Source of the DNA: Ignavibacteriota bacterium
GTDB taxonomy: Bacteria; Bacteroidota; Ignavibacteria; Tepidaquicellales; Tepidaquicellaceae
Length of the DNA stretch: 44,840 bases
Reading direction: 5' to 3'
Assembly: GCA_003158365.1 (NCBI GenBank)
Contig: PMIW01000162.1
Coordinates: 1 to 44,840, forward strand
Shown: in pieces, positions 19,120-28,683 of the stretch
Layout: every line of letters starts with the position of its first letter
Numbering within the stretch: the first letter of the stretch is position 1
Made by a program: the position numbers and the translations under genes
Notes under the pieces: generated by a model
The model's database searches: none
Told to the model about the DNA's origin: nothing
Seen by the model: the letters and a program-made list of their open reading frames with translations, nothing else

Positions 19120-20004
19120 TTACAAACGAAACCATTTTTCGGGGACTATATTATCATATTTAATATCACTTACGTACCATTTTTTGGGAGCAATGACAAT
19201 GGTTTCCTTACTATCTGCAATCCAGGCAGCCCACCATGGAAAAGTGCTGTTTGGGATTATAAAGTGCTTACAGGAATACATGAGTTTAAATTTATTTTTA
19301 AATTTATATCCTGAATGCTCGTCTCCGATAAAAACATGCTTTTTATCAATCTTCACATTCTTTCGGCACCACTCTATATCATCTGAAAAAATATAAAATA
19401 CTGGATCGGATGTTTTTGAACACAATAATTCAATTGCGTTTTTGTAGTAATAATCAAAGTAAGAACCTGTGAGTGTACCCAGATATTTATCCTGAAGATA
19501 TTCTTTCCTCCTGTAGCTCAAACAAACCGAATTAGTATTTGCAATTTCTCGGAATATATTTTCGGATTCCGATAAAGAATCATTTATCAAAAACCCCTTT
19601 TTAATTATTCCAGATATTTCGGAAAAGTATTTATGGTTTTGCCAGTATCCTATTAAATAGCAATTGTCTTTCGCTTTTAAATATTCTTCGTTGAAACCAT
19701 TGCCATTTTCCGATACAATATTTTTATACCTGTGAAATTTATTTAATAAATTATAAATGGTATAAGTTGTATTTCCTTTTGGCATAATAAATTGAGATAT
19801 TTCCTCTTTAGATGCAATTTTCAAATCAAGATTAAAAATATCGAGGTCGTAATTTCTGAAAATCATAGATTTGGTGTTATATCTTGAATTTAAGTGAGTT
19901 ATATCCACTTTCAATTCCGTATTATTTCTGACAGATATAGCTTTTCCAAATGCATACTGAAACATCTGGTTACCCAAACCGCCAATTAACCTTGAGATAA
20001 TCAT
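19120..20004 (-). CDS. Glycosyltransferase family 11 (alpha-1,2-fucosyltransferase-like)
   Basis: MIISRLIGGLGNQMFQYAFGKAI N-terminus, CLSYRRKEYL (HxRRxDY-like), FYIFSDDIEWCRKN and FIIPNSTFPWWAAWI. Confidence 0.88.
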   Translation of the reverse strand: MIISRLIGGLGNQMFQYAFGKAISVRNNTELKVDITHLNSRYNTKSMIFRNYDLDIFNLDLKIASKEEISQFIMPKGNTTYTIYNLLNKFHRYKNIVSENGNGFNEEYLKAKDNCYLIGYWQNHKYFSEISGIIKKGFLINDSLSESENIFREIANTNSVCLSYRRKEYLQDKYLGTLTGSYFDYYYKNAIELLCSKTSDPVFYIFSDDIEWCRKNVKIDKKHVFIGDEHSGYKFKNKFKLMYSCKHFIIPNSTFPWWAAWIADSKETIVIAPKKWYVSDIKYDNIVPEKWFRL

Positions 20005-21254
20005 TAATAATATATTTTACCTTCCACTGACAATTCTTTGGATTCTTCTGTTTCCAAAACTTCATATTCATCTCTCTCTTCAATCAATGTTATTGTTATA
20101 AAGAAATAAAATAGAAAAAATACATCAAAATATATAAATACGTTATCGGTAATAAATAAAACATTTGTATAGATTACATATAATAGCGTCTTTAAATTCC
20201 TGGCATTAATTTTATAAAGAAAGTATACCCACAAACAAAAAACGACTGGACCGAACTCAAGAAAGTTTTTTAAAATATCCGAATGAAAATTATAATTCAT
20301 TCCAACTATATCCGATATAGTCTTTGTCACGAACCCAATCCCATCTCCCATCCAGTCAAAAACATGTTTATCCATGTACATGTTATAAATCCAGAAACGC
20401 CCTGTCGTAATATCTCCTGCATTGGTACCCGTTAAAAGGAAAATAAAATCATCATAATCCCCAAGTGTATAATGATACAAAAAATATACAATTATCAAAT
20501 TGATTAATACCATAATCACTGAAATTGTGACTTTTTTCATTTGTGACCACTCTTTTTTACCTGATAATTTATAGATAACAAAGACTAATAGTAAAGCACC
20601 CATGGCAATTCTTTTTGAAGACAAAAGACTTACGAATAATGCGTAAATAAAATATCTGTAATTTTTCTTTAATGCAAAATATATCATAAAATATCCCATG
20701 TAAAGTCCGTGGGATGCTATTCCCATAGTTTTTTCCGCTTTCAAAAATAAATTTATCGGATTCACAAAAATCGGATCTGTAAAACCTCTTTCCGGTGAAA
20801 GCAAGTGAATGGCATAAGTAAATACAATACCCCAAAAAAGAAATTTGATATAAAAATCTTTATTGTTATGATTATAATATTTAAACAGAAAAAAAGTAAA
20901 TAATAATGGTGTTGTAAAAAACAGTGTTTCCCCAAAAAAGTTCATATACAAAGGTTTGCTAATATACACAACAAACAATGACTGAACAACTATAATGAAA
21001 TACATTATCATATTTTTATAATACAGCTCATCAAACAGATTAAAATAACTTCTTCTCGGTAAAAGAAAGAATGGTGACAAAAACGGAACTATATATTTTA
21101 TGTATCTCAATTCTCTGAAATACGGTATCATAGTGAATGTCATAGAGATAAGAAATAATACCAATAAAACCATAAATGGTAAGTGGTTTGTCTTTTTATC
21201 AACTTCTGTATCGGCTTCTATATTGTATTCTATGTCAGCTTCCTTGTATCTCAA
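20004..21254 (-). CDS. Polytopic membrane protein, candidate Wzy-type polymerase
   Basis: About 10-12 predicted TM segments with a large periplasmic-type loop. Located among GT and flippase genes; no other polymerase candidate in the locus. Confidence 0.65.
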   Translation of the reverse strand: MRYKEADIEYNIEADTEVDKKTNHLPFMVLLVLFLISMTFTMIPYFRELRYIKYIVPFLSPFFLLPRRSYFNLFDELYYKNMIMYFIIVVQSLFVVYISKPLYMNFFGETLFFTTPLLFTFFLFKYYNHNNKDFYIKFLFWGIVFTYAIHLLSPERGFTDPIFVNPINLFLKAEKTMGIASHGLYMGYFMIYFALKKNYRYFIYALFVSLLSSKRIAMGALLLVFVIYKLSGKKEWSQMKKVTISVIMVLINLIIVYFLYHYTLGDYDDFIFLLTGTNAGDITTGRFWIYNMYMDKHVFDWMGDGIGFVTKTISDIVGMNYNFHSDILKNFLEFGPVVFCLWVYFLYKINARNLKTLLYVIYTNVLFITDNVFIYFDVFFLFYFFITITLIEERDEYEVLETEESKELSVEGKIYY

Positions 21255-21333
21255 ATAATTATTTATTAATGTAAATTAGAAATCATAATTTGTTTTGCCT
21301 GACTTATCTAATTTCTTATTTAAGCCATAATAT

Positions 21334-21999
21334 CTAATCTTTATTTATCTTTAGACAGATAACGTCTTCATTTACTTTTAATTCATAATCCTTTGTGTAT
21401 TTTAAAACAATTTCATTTAATTCGTTTATAGTCGGATAGTCATTTGAACCATTAAAACATCTCGCATCATCTATTAAAATAATGTGATTAAAAAAAGAAT
21501 TTTCCAATATGCTTCTTAATTCATCCGCAATTGGAGTGTCTTTATTTCCTTTAACAGTATTTCCTCCCGAATAATGACTGTCTAGCCAAAAAATTACCGG
21601 TTTTTTAATTTCTTTCAGGATACTACTAATCATTTCGCCACTGTCTCCATTCAAAAGTATGACATTTTTATTTTTCCTGAATCTTTTTTGGCATTTACCG
21701 AATAATTCTTTTGATAATTCGATTGAATATATTTTATCAAAAACATTTTTCATTGCATATACCATGTCTCCCATATATGTTCCGGTTTCTATTAAAATTT
21801 TTATTCCTGTTTTTTTTTGATAACTTTTTATCAAATTTTGTTTAAATACATGCGGTGGAGGCAACTGTTTACCGTTCTTTTCCCATTTTACAATAATATT
21901 ATTTCCAAAATACTTGGTTTTACTCATTCTGTATATATTATGCACGGATTCAGGAACAATATTCAGCACTAAGTTTTTTGTTTTATTAATAATTTTCAT
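21334..21999 (-). CDS. SAM-dependent methyltransferase-like protein
   Basis: GIKILIETGTYMGDMVYAMKNVFDKIYSIELSKELFGKCQKRF (class I MTase-like motif I/II), FWLDSHYSGG. Confidence 0.65.
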   Translation of the reverse strand: MKIINKTKNLVLNIVPESVHNIYRMSKTKYFGNNIIVKWEKNGKQLPPPHVFKQNLIKSYQKKTGIKILIETGTYMGDMVYAMKNVFDKIYSIELSKELFGKCQKRFRKNKNVILLNGDSGEMISSILKEIKKPVIFWLDSHYSGGNTVKGNKDTPIADELRSILENSFFNHIILIDDARCFNGSNDYPTINELNEIVLKYTKDYELKVNEDVICLKINKD

Positions 22000-22000
22000 A

Positions 22001-22669
22001 TTATTTTAATCTCCAGTTTTCCCAAACAAAAGGATATTCATACGTTGGATAGTGAGTTATAGCAAGCCTGCTTCTTATTTTATCTCTTAACAAATCATCT
22101 CCATAATTAAAATTGTGAAATTGAACTTGAATATTTTTAAAAAAATTAATTCTATTATTTGCTAAAACCTTATCAAGTAACTCATATTCCATGCCTTCGA
22201 TATTAATCTTAATTAAATCAACATCCCTAATATTATTTTCATCCATAAATTCAACAATTGATTTTATAAAAATATTTCTTGATTCTGAGCTTTTTTTTAT
22301 TGCACTCGACGCAGCTCCATCTAAGGTAATAAGCTCAGTTCTTGTTTCCGAGCCTAATCCTGATTTGTATAATTTTATATTATTTCTTCCTTTGAATTTA
22401 TTTAGGGCAATTTCAAAAAACTCATCTATTGGTTCAAAAAAATAAATCTGCGATTTATATTTTCTGTCAATATTATTTGTAAACTCTCCCACATATCCCC
22501 CTACATCAAAAACTATACTTTTTCCATTCAAAGGATAATTATATCGTAATTTTCTTTCCCCTTTAGCGAGATACCATTTATATAGAAAATAGTTTTTTTT
22601 ATCTCTAAGAATATATATTTTAATAAATGCTTTTAATTGGAGTATAATTTCACCTAAATAATTGCTCAT
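22001..22669 (-). CDS. FkbM family methyltransferase
   Basis: IVFDVGGYVGEFTNNIDRKYKSQIYFFEPIDEFFEIALNKF...DVDLIKINIEGMEYELLDKVL. Confidence 0.88.
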   Translation of the reverse strand: MSNYLGEIILQLKAFIKIYILRDKKNYFLYKWYLAKGERKLRYNYPLNGKSIVFDVGGYVGEFTNNIDRKYKSQIYFFEPIDEFFEIALNKFKGRNNIKLYKSGLGSETRTELITLDGAASSAIKKSSESRNIFIKSIVEFMDENNIRDVDLIKINIEGMEYELLDKVLANNRINFFKNIQVQFHNFNYGDDLLRDKIRSRLAITHYPTYEYPFVWENWRLK

Positions 22670-22677
22670 AAAAAATA

Positions 22678-24084
22678 TTATGTGGTTTTAAATATTACAG
22701 GCTTGTAACTGAAAATAAGAAAAATCAAAAATCCGGAAACGATAAGATTAAGAATAAGTTCCAATGCAAAATTAATTACAAAAAGATTTATTAAATAAAA
22801 ATAAGCAAAACCTGCAAGCAAAATTAAAAACCTAAAGAAAAATTTACTTAACGGAATGAGATTGGATTTTTTCACATAATTTCTAACGTCAATATATTGT
22901 ATAAGAAACAAAATCAGGAATGCAATCATAGTTGAAACAGAAGCAAACTTATAGCCATAAACGGGTATGAAAATAATATTCAATGCAATATTGATAGCAG
23001 CCGAAATCATAGAAAATAGGGATATTCTCAGGTTCCGTTTGTAATAAAAAGCGTAATTTGCAAAAAGAAGATAAAGGAATATAAAGACATAGCCCAATAC
23101 AACAAAAGGTATAATTTCAAAAGACGAATAATATCTCTTCTCTCCGAGAATTATTACAAGCTCACGGGAGAATACAATAAGCAGTAATGCTATTGAAAAA
23201 ATTATACTTATAAACTTAGGAGATAGGTTTATAATATCTCTGTATTTTTCATCTCTCAATTTTCCATAAAAAATAGGTGCCCAGGATTGATTCATTCCCA
23301 TTATCACAACATTAATAACCATGCCAATATTATATGCAAATGCATACAAACCCACATCGTTTTCCCCCGAATTTATGTTTATAATTATTCTATCCGAAAA
23401 ATTCAGTATAATTTGTGTAAGTGCATGTGGAATCAAAGGAAAACCGACAATAAATGTATATTTTATATACTTAATATTGAAATTAAATTTAGTCAACTTT
23501 AATAACTGCGGTAGCAAAACTACAAATAATATTGCGGATACACATAATTCAGCATACAATCTTCCGAGATATTTTGAATTCTCTAAATTTACAATAAGAA
23601 TAATAGAAAGAATTGTTATACACGAATATTTCAAGATATTATATATAGAATATTTTCTGCTGTTTTGTGTCATTTGAAAATAACTCGATATCAAAGTAAT
23701 CGGGATACTCAGTATACATGAAATGAGTGCATACACTATTATTGACTTATCAACAGAAATTAAACCCGCAAGAGGATTTAGAAAAAGCAAAATTAGAACA
23801 GTAATAACCGAACCGGTAACAGAAATAAAAATAATATTCGATCCAAGAAATTCATCATAAACTTTATCTTTTTCAAAAAAATACAAATTAATTGAACTAT
23901 CTAAACCCATCATAAAAAATATAGAAAAAAATCCGACAAATGTCGTAAATATTGAAATCACTCCGTAATCCGAAGGAGAAAGCAAACGGGTGAATATTGG
24001 CATCGTAAGGAAAGTTAATCCTTTTAGAAAAAAATTTGCTGATATATAATTTTTTGAATGACCTAGAAAACTTTTTAATTCCAA
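22678..24084 (-). CDS. Wzx-type polysaccharide flippase (MOP superfamily)
   Basis: FLKGLTFLTMPIFTRLLSPSDYGVISIFTTFVGFF is a typical Wzx N-terminus; 12-14 TM segments. Confidence 0.92.
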   Translation of the reverse strand: MELKSFLGHSKNYISANFFLKGLTFLTMPIFTRLLSPSDYGVISIFTTFVGFFSIFFMMGLDSSINLYFFEKDKVYDEFLGSNIIFISVTGSVITVLILLFLNPLAGLISVDKSIIVYALISCILSIPITLISSYFQMTQNSRKYSIYNILKYSCITILSIILIVNLENSKYLGRLYAELCVSAILFVVLLPQLLKLTKFNFNIKYIKYTFIVGFPLIPHALTQIILNFSDRIIININSGENDVGLYAFAYNIGMVINVVIMGMNQSWAPIFYGKLRDEKYRDIINLSPKFISIIFSIALLLIVFSRELVIILGEKRYYSSFEIIPFVVLGYVFIFLYLLFANYAFYYKRNLRISLFSMISAAINIALNIIFIPVYGYKFASVSTMIAFLILFLIQYIDVRNYVKKSNLIPLSKFFFRFLILLAGFAYFYLINLFVINFALELILNLIVSGFLIFLIFSYKPVIFKTT

Positions 24085-24133
24085 ATCATTTTTTAATGCA
24101 CTTAATTTATTTTGAACAAAATTACGAATAAGA

Positions 24134-25198
24134 TTATTTTTCTTTTTGTACTAACGAATTTAATTCTTCGAATGAATTCAGTACTTTCACCTGATTTTCA
24201 AAGAGTTTATTAATATAATCTTTATGCGGAGTCAGGCTTACATTGAATTCATTTAATAATATATTACTTAAATCAATTGAATATGTATTATAAAGCAAAT
24301 TTGCATTTACAAGAGCAGTTGAAAGAAATCCAAATAAGTAATCGGGTTTAAAGAAATCGAGCAATGACTCAATGGGTAAATCGTGGGGCAATACATCTAC
24401 ACCATAAATATCATATTGATCGAGAATATCACACTGATGCGGTTTTATATAAACTTTTATATTTTCTTTTTTCAAAATTTTGATAAGCTTATCAAGAAAC
24501 CCCATATATTCTGCATGATGATTTAAGATAGGATATGATGCAATAAATGCGGATCCTGTTAAATCCTTGTTTCTGTATTTATTCAGCGTTTCTCCAACAG
24601 AATTATAAATAGAATTTGAATATTTAGCAAGAAATTCCCTGTAATTTGCAATGACATCAGTATTTGGTATTAAATTATATTTCCCTTTTTTTGTAAAGAA
24701 TGTAAAATCTTCGCTTTTGTATAACATCATTTTAATCAGAATCCTTTTTATTTTGCTTTTCAGGGCAAACACATATCCCTTTTCGTTATAATATGTAGAA
24801 ATACCTTCTTCTATAACCACACACTTTATAAGAGAATTAAACATTGATAAAGTAAAAAAAATCAAATTGAGACTTGCATTTCTTACATTAACAATATGTA
24901 TAGATTTATCATATCCACGAAATATAAAATGCTTTAGTATTATAAAATACTTACTCGGAAGTATTTTAAAGTAACTATAATTTTTAACAATCCTAATATT
25001 TACATTTTCTATTTCAAATACCTGTTCTTTTATCGGGTCGTTTCTCAACCAGTTTTTTCCGACATATATTACTCCATTAACTTTTTCCGATTTCGAAATC
25101 CTATAAGCGTATGTTATAGCACCAAGCAGGTGATATATATCACCAACAAAGGCAATTAGGTTTGTATCTCTTGATAGCAAGCTGTATTTATTTCTCAT
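24134..25198 (-). CDS. Polysialyltransferase/GT52-like glycosyltransferase (candidate nonulosonate transferase)
   Basis: VVIEEGISTYY (D/E-D/E-G motif), IKVYIKPHQCD (KPHP-like), LFGFLSTALVNA (S/T-rich). Directly follows CMP-sugar biosynthesis genes. Confidence 0.55.
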   Translation of the reverse strand: MRNKYSLLSRDTNLIAFVGDIYHLLGAITYAYRISKSEKVNGVIYVGKNWLRNDPIKEQVFEIENVNIRIVKNYSYFKILPSKYFIILKHFIFRGYDKSIHIVNVRNASLNLIFFTLSMFNSLIKCVVIEEGISTYYNEKGYVFALKSKIKRILIKMMLYKSEDFTFFTKKGKYNLIPNTDVIANYREFLAKYSNSIYNSVGETLNKYRNKDLTGSAFIASYPILNHHAEYMGFLDKLIKILKKENIKVYIKPHQCDILDQYDIYGVDVLPHDLPIESLLDFFKPDYLFGFLSTALVNANLLYNTYSIDLSNILLNEFNVSLTPHKDYINKLFENQVKVLNSFEELNSLVQKEK

Positions 25199-25724
25199 TG
25201 AAAATTGTAAGTGAAAAAATATTTACATATTTACTGTTAAACATATACTGTTTATTAAAAACCGATTCGACTCCATAACCTGCTTTTTCGAAAGCCTTTT
25301 TCGATGCTACATTCTGCTCGTAGCACCCGGCTCTAAGTTTATGCAGGTTCAAAACAGTAAAAGCATAATTGGTAATCAACTTTATTGCTTCAGTGGCAAT
25401 TCCCTTTCCCCAGTAATTTTTATCACCCAATATAAGACTTACATCAGAGAATCTATGTATCCAGTTAATTGGTCCTAATTTGATATTCCCTATATGTTTA
25501 TCATTTTCCTTTAAACAAATAGCTAAAAATATCTCATTCATACTTCCGTCAAATTTTTCCACATACTTTCTTATACTTTCGATTGACTGCGGAATGAATC
25601 TTGTTTCCAAATACTGATTGACTTCGGAATCGTTCATCCATTGATAATACTCTTCATTTACGTCTGTAATTCTCACCTCACGTAAATAAATTTTTTCCCC
25701 TTCTATGTAATGTTTATATTCCAT
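25188..25724 (-). CDS. GNAT family N-acetyltransferase (RimJ/PseH-like)
   Basis: GNIKLGPINWIHRFSDVSLILGDKNYWGKGIATEAIKLITNYAF...NVASKKAFEKAGY. Confidence 0.9.
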   Translation of the reverse strand: MEYKHYIEGEKIYLREVRITDVNEEYYQWMNDSEVNQYLETRFIPQSIESIRKYVEKFDGSMNEIFLAICLKENDKHIGNIKLGPINWIHRFSDVSLILGDKNYWGKGIATEAIKLITNYAFTVLNLHKLRAGCYEQNVASKKAFEKAGYGVESVFNKQYMFNSKYVNIFSLTIFNEK

Positions 25725-25734
25725 GTTTTTATAA

Positions 25735-27045
25735 TTAAGTTAACCTTTTAAAGCCTGAATGACAAACTGGAGTTTTTAAAAAATTTTCCGGATTTCCGGA
25801 TTGTATGGCTTTGTAAATAATTTCAAATGCTTCATTAGCAGAAAACTCATATTTATTTAAAGCTATATCATCATGTGCATATGAAGAATAAAAGGCATTT
25901 GTTGCAAGCACTCCTCGTTCAAGCATCTCCTGTGTGTACAAGGTTTTTAGTGACAAAGCATTCGTGTAATTAAAAGCAAAATGTGCAAGAGGATCAATAC
26001 CTGAAACTTCTATTTCAATATTATTGTTTTTTGCAACTCTTAACCAAATATCTTTCATTTTTTTCCCGGTATTAATTAAATGAGTTGGAACATCTTTCGC
26101 TATAATTTTTTTCACAGTAGCAATGGCAGATACGGGACCAATCCTTTCTGTCCAGTAAGTACTGCTTATAAACGAATCCTGTGCCGCTTGCATCACATTC
26201 CCGTTTCCGATTATAGCTGCCATTGGGTACCCGTTACTCATTCCTTTGGCAAACACAGCAATATCCGGTTCAAAATTAAAAAGTAAATGTGCCCCGCCTT
26301 TGTTTAATCGCCACCCTGCAGTTATTTCGTCAACAACCAATGGGATTTTTTCTTTTAACGAAGTCTCTTTTATTATTTGCAAAAACTCGATATTTGGATT
26401 TGTATTTCGGATTGATTCAAGTACTATAGCTCCAATGTTATCCTTATGTTTTTTTACAAGAGATAAAAATCCTTTTGCATCATTATAATTAAAAGGAAAA
26501 GTTAATCCTGTAAGACCTCGAGGAACACCAAGCGGATCTAAACCGGGTAACAAATGCCCATCGAGAGATTTTTCGTCAGATAGATTTGCGGATAGATACC
26601 AATCGTGCCATCCGTGATATCCACAAAATAGTACTTTATCTTTTTTTGAATATGCTCTTGCGATTCTAACTGCAATGGACATTGCTTCTCCGCCGGAACG
26701 TGCATATCTTACCATTTCCGCCCATGGATGTAAAGAAACGATTAACTCTGCAAATCCGACCTCCTCCGGTGCATTAAGTGTGCTCATTGTACCATTCGAT
26801 ATTGCTTCTTTTACAGCATTGTTAACATCTTTATCAGCATAACCTAATATACAGGAACCAATTCCCATATAACTCATATCAATGTATTCTTTACCGTCTA
26901 AGTCCCATATTTTATACCCTTCTGCTTTTTCATAATACGCCGGCCACAAACCAGGTAAAAACATTTCAGGTCTTTTGGAAAGCAGCTGTGTTCCACCCGG
27001 GATAATTTTTTTTGCTTTTTCGTACAAATCCAATGTTTTACTCAT
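25735..27045 (-). CDS. Class III aminotransferase, glutamate-1-semialdehyde aminomutase-like
   Basis: IPGGTQLLSKRPEMFLPGLWPAYYEKAEGYKIWDLDGKEYIDM; PLVVDEITAGWRLNKGG; FAKGMSNGYPMAAIIG (PLP lysine). Confidence 0.9.
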   Translation of the reverse strand: MSKTLDLYEKAKKIIPGGTQLLSKRPEMFLPGLWPAYYEKAEGYKIWDLDGKEYIDMSYMGIGSCILGYADKDVNNAVKEAISNGTMSTLNAPEEVGFAELIVSLHPWAEMVRYARSGGEAMSIAVRIARAYSKKDKVLFCGYHGWHDWYLSANLSDEKSLDGHLLPGLDPLGVPRGLTGLTFPFNYNDAKGFLSLVKKHKDNIGAIVLESIRNTNPNIEFLQIIKETSLKEKIPLVVDEITAGWRLNKGGAHLLFNFEPDIAVFAKGMSNGYPMAAIIGNGNVMQAAQDSFISSTYWTERIGPVSAIATVKKIIAKDVPTHLINTGKKMKDIWLRVAKNNNIEIEVSGIDPLAHFAFNYTNALSLKTLYTQEMLERGVLATNAFYSSYAHDDIALNKYEFSANEAFEIIYKAIQSGNPENFLKTPVCHSGFKRLT

Positions 27046-27829
27046 TTTTTAGTTTTTTATCAAGTTCTAAAGATTTTGTATATCCTAAATTTCTTTGAAT
27101 ATGTTTATTAACATCTAAGACTTTTGAATTTTCAGAAAGAAAATTCAGAAGTTTATCGAGACTTATATAAGATTTTTCATCATATAGTTTTTCATAAATT
27201 AAGGAAATCAGTTCGTAATCTTCTTCGTTATCTAATGTTAGTCTTATATGTTCAAGATTTTTATCCGATTCGTAATTTCCGATATTAAATATTTCCTTGT
27301 GATTTCTTATATAAGGTGTAACATGTTCCCTTTCGGAATTAAGATTCGCATTTTTCCATGCTTTTTCTAAAGATTCAAAATTAAACACTTCAACATCATA
27401 TCCATCGGGAAAAGTCGGTGGGTCAACATTTGAAGTATAATCGAATTTATTTATCAAATGTAAATCAATTACATTATCAATTATTTTCGGATCAATTAAT
27501 GGACAATCACCTGTCACCCTTATTAATATATCTGCTTTTGAATTTTTTGCAGCCTGATAAAACCTGTCAAGAACATCATCAAGACTTCCTCTGAAACATT
27601 TTATGTTAAAACCTTTAGCCCATTGAAATAATATATCGTCGGTTAAATCTACACTTGTTGCTAATATGTATTCATTAATTTTTTTTGAAAACGATAATTG
27701 CCTGAAAACTTGTTCTAAATTGGGTTTCCCTGCTAATGGTTTCATCATTTTTTCCGGTAAACGTGATGATGACATCCTCGCTTGAACAATACATACAATT
27801 TTTTTCTCGGATGTTTTCATTTCTTCCAT
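27038..27829 (-). CDS. Cytidylyltransferase family protein (PseF/SpsF-like CMP-sugar synthetase)
   Basis: IVCIVQARMSSSRLPEKMMKPLAGKP...LIRVTGDCPLIDPKIID. Confidence 0.88.
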   Translation of the reverse strand: MEEMKTSEKKIVCIVQARMSSSRLPEKMMKPLAGKPNLEQVFRQLSFSKKINEYILATSVDLTDDILFQWAKGFNIKCFRGSLDDVLDRFYQAAKNSKADILIRVTGDCPLIDPKIIDNVIDLHLINKFDYTSNVDPPTFPDGYDVEVFNFESLEKAWKNANLNSEREHVTPYIRNHKEIFNIGNYESDKNLEHIRLTLDNEEDYELISLIYEKLYDEKSYISLDKLLNFLSENSKVLDVNKHIQRNLGYTKSLELDKKLKNE

Positions 27830-28683
27830 TTATAAGGTAATAAAATATTTATATCTTCTACTTTTAATTTTTTTAATTCATCGTAATACTCAAAAGCATT
27901 TTCTATTTGATTTTCATTTTCTATTAATTCCAAACACTGTTTTTTATTATCTATTCCAATAACAATTTTATCGATATTTTTATTTTTCATAACAAAGGAA
28001 AGACACAAAGCCTGAATTCGGATCCCCAATCTATCTGATAGTTTACGTAATAAATCGAGTTTGTCTTTTATACTATTAAAATAAATATTTAATTCTTCAG
28101 GGTTAATAAAAAACAATCCCTGTAAATATACAGACCGGGTATGTATTTCCACATTTTTTTCTTTTAATGTATCAAAATATGGCTCAAACCTTCTGTCAAA
28201 TATATTATAAGGAAACTGAATTAAATCAAAATTAAAATCAATATCAAATAACATTTGAAGTTCATCTGCATTATATAAAGAAAATCCGATTTTTTTTATT
28301 TTCCCTGCTTCTTTCTTTTTTCTTAATTTATTGAATATCTCGGGATTTTTTCTGAATGAATTGATATTATGTATTAAATAACCATATACATTATCTGTTT
28401 TTAACCTCAAAAGAGAATCATTGAATATTTTATCGAATTCGTTAATATTGCAATCGGGCAATTTCGTTATAATGCTAAAATACCGTTTATTTTCTTCACA
28501 ATACTTCCCGATTCTTTTTTCACTGTCCCCGTAAACATATGCTGTATCGAGAAAAGATATATCGTTAACCGAACAAATATTCAAAACTTGATTAATTTCT
28601 TCATCGGAAAGTCTACCTGTTTTATTGTTAATACCATAATCAGAACCGAATTGAGCTGTTCCTATTGCTACTCTTTTTTTCAT
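27817..28683 (-). CDS. Aldo/keto reductase
   Basis: AIGTAQFGSDYGINNKTGRLSDEEI...FLDTAYVYGDSEKRIG; IGFSLYNADEL. Confidence 0.88.
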   Translation of the reverse strand: MKKRVAIGTAQFGSDYGINNKTGRLSDEEINQVLNICSVNDISFLDTAYVYGDSEKRIGKYCEENKRYFSIITKLPDCNINEFDKIFNDSLLRLKTDNVYGYLIHNINSFRKNPEIFNKLRKKKEAGKIKKIGFSLYNADELQMLFDIDFNFDLIQFPYNIFDRRFEPYFDTLKEKNVEIHTRSVYLQGLFFINPEELNIYFNSIKDKLDLLRKLSDRLGIRIQALCLSFVMKNKNIDKIVIGIDNKKQCLELIENENQIENAFEYYDELKKLKVEDINILLPYKWKK

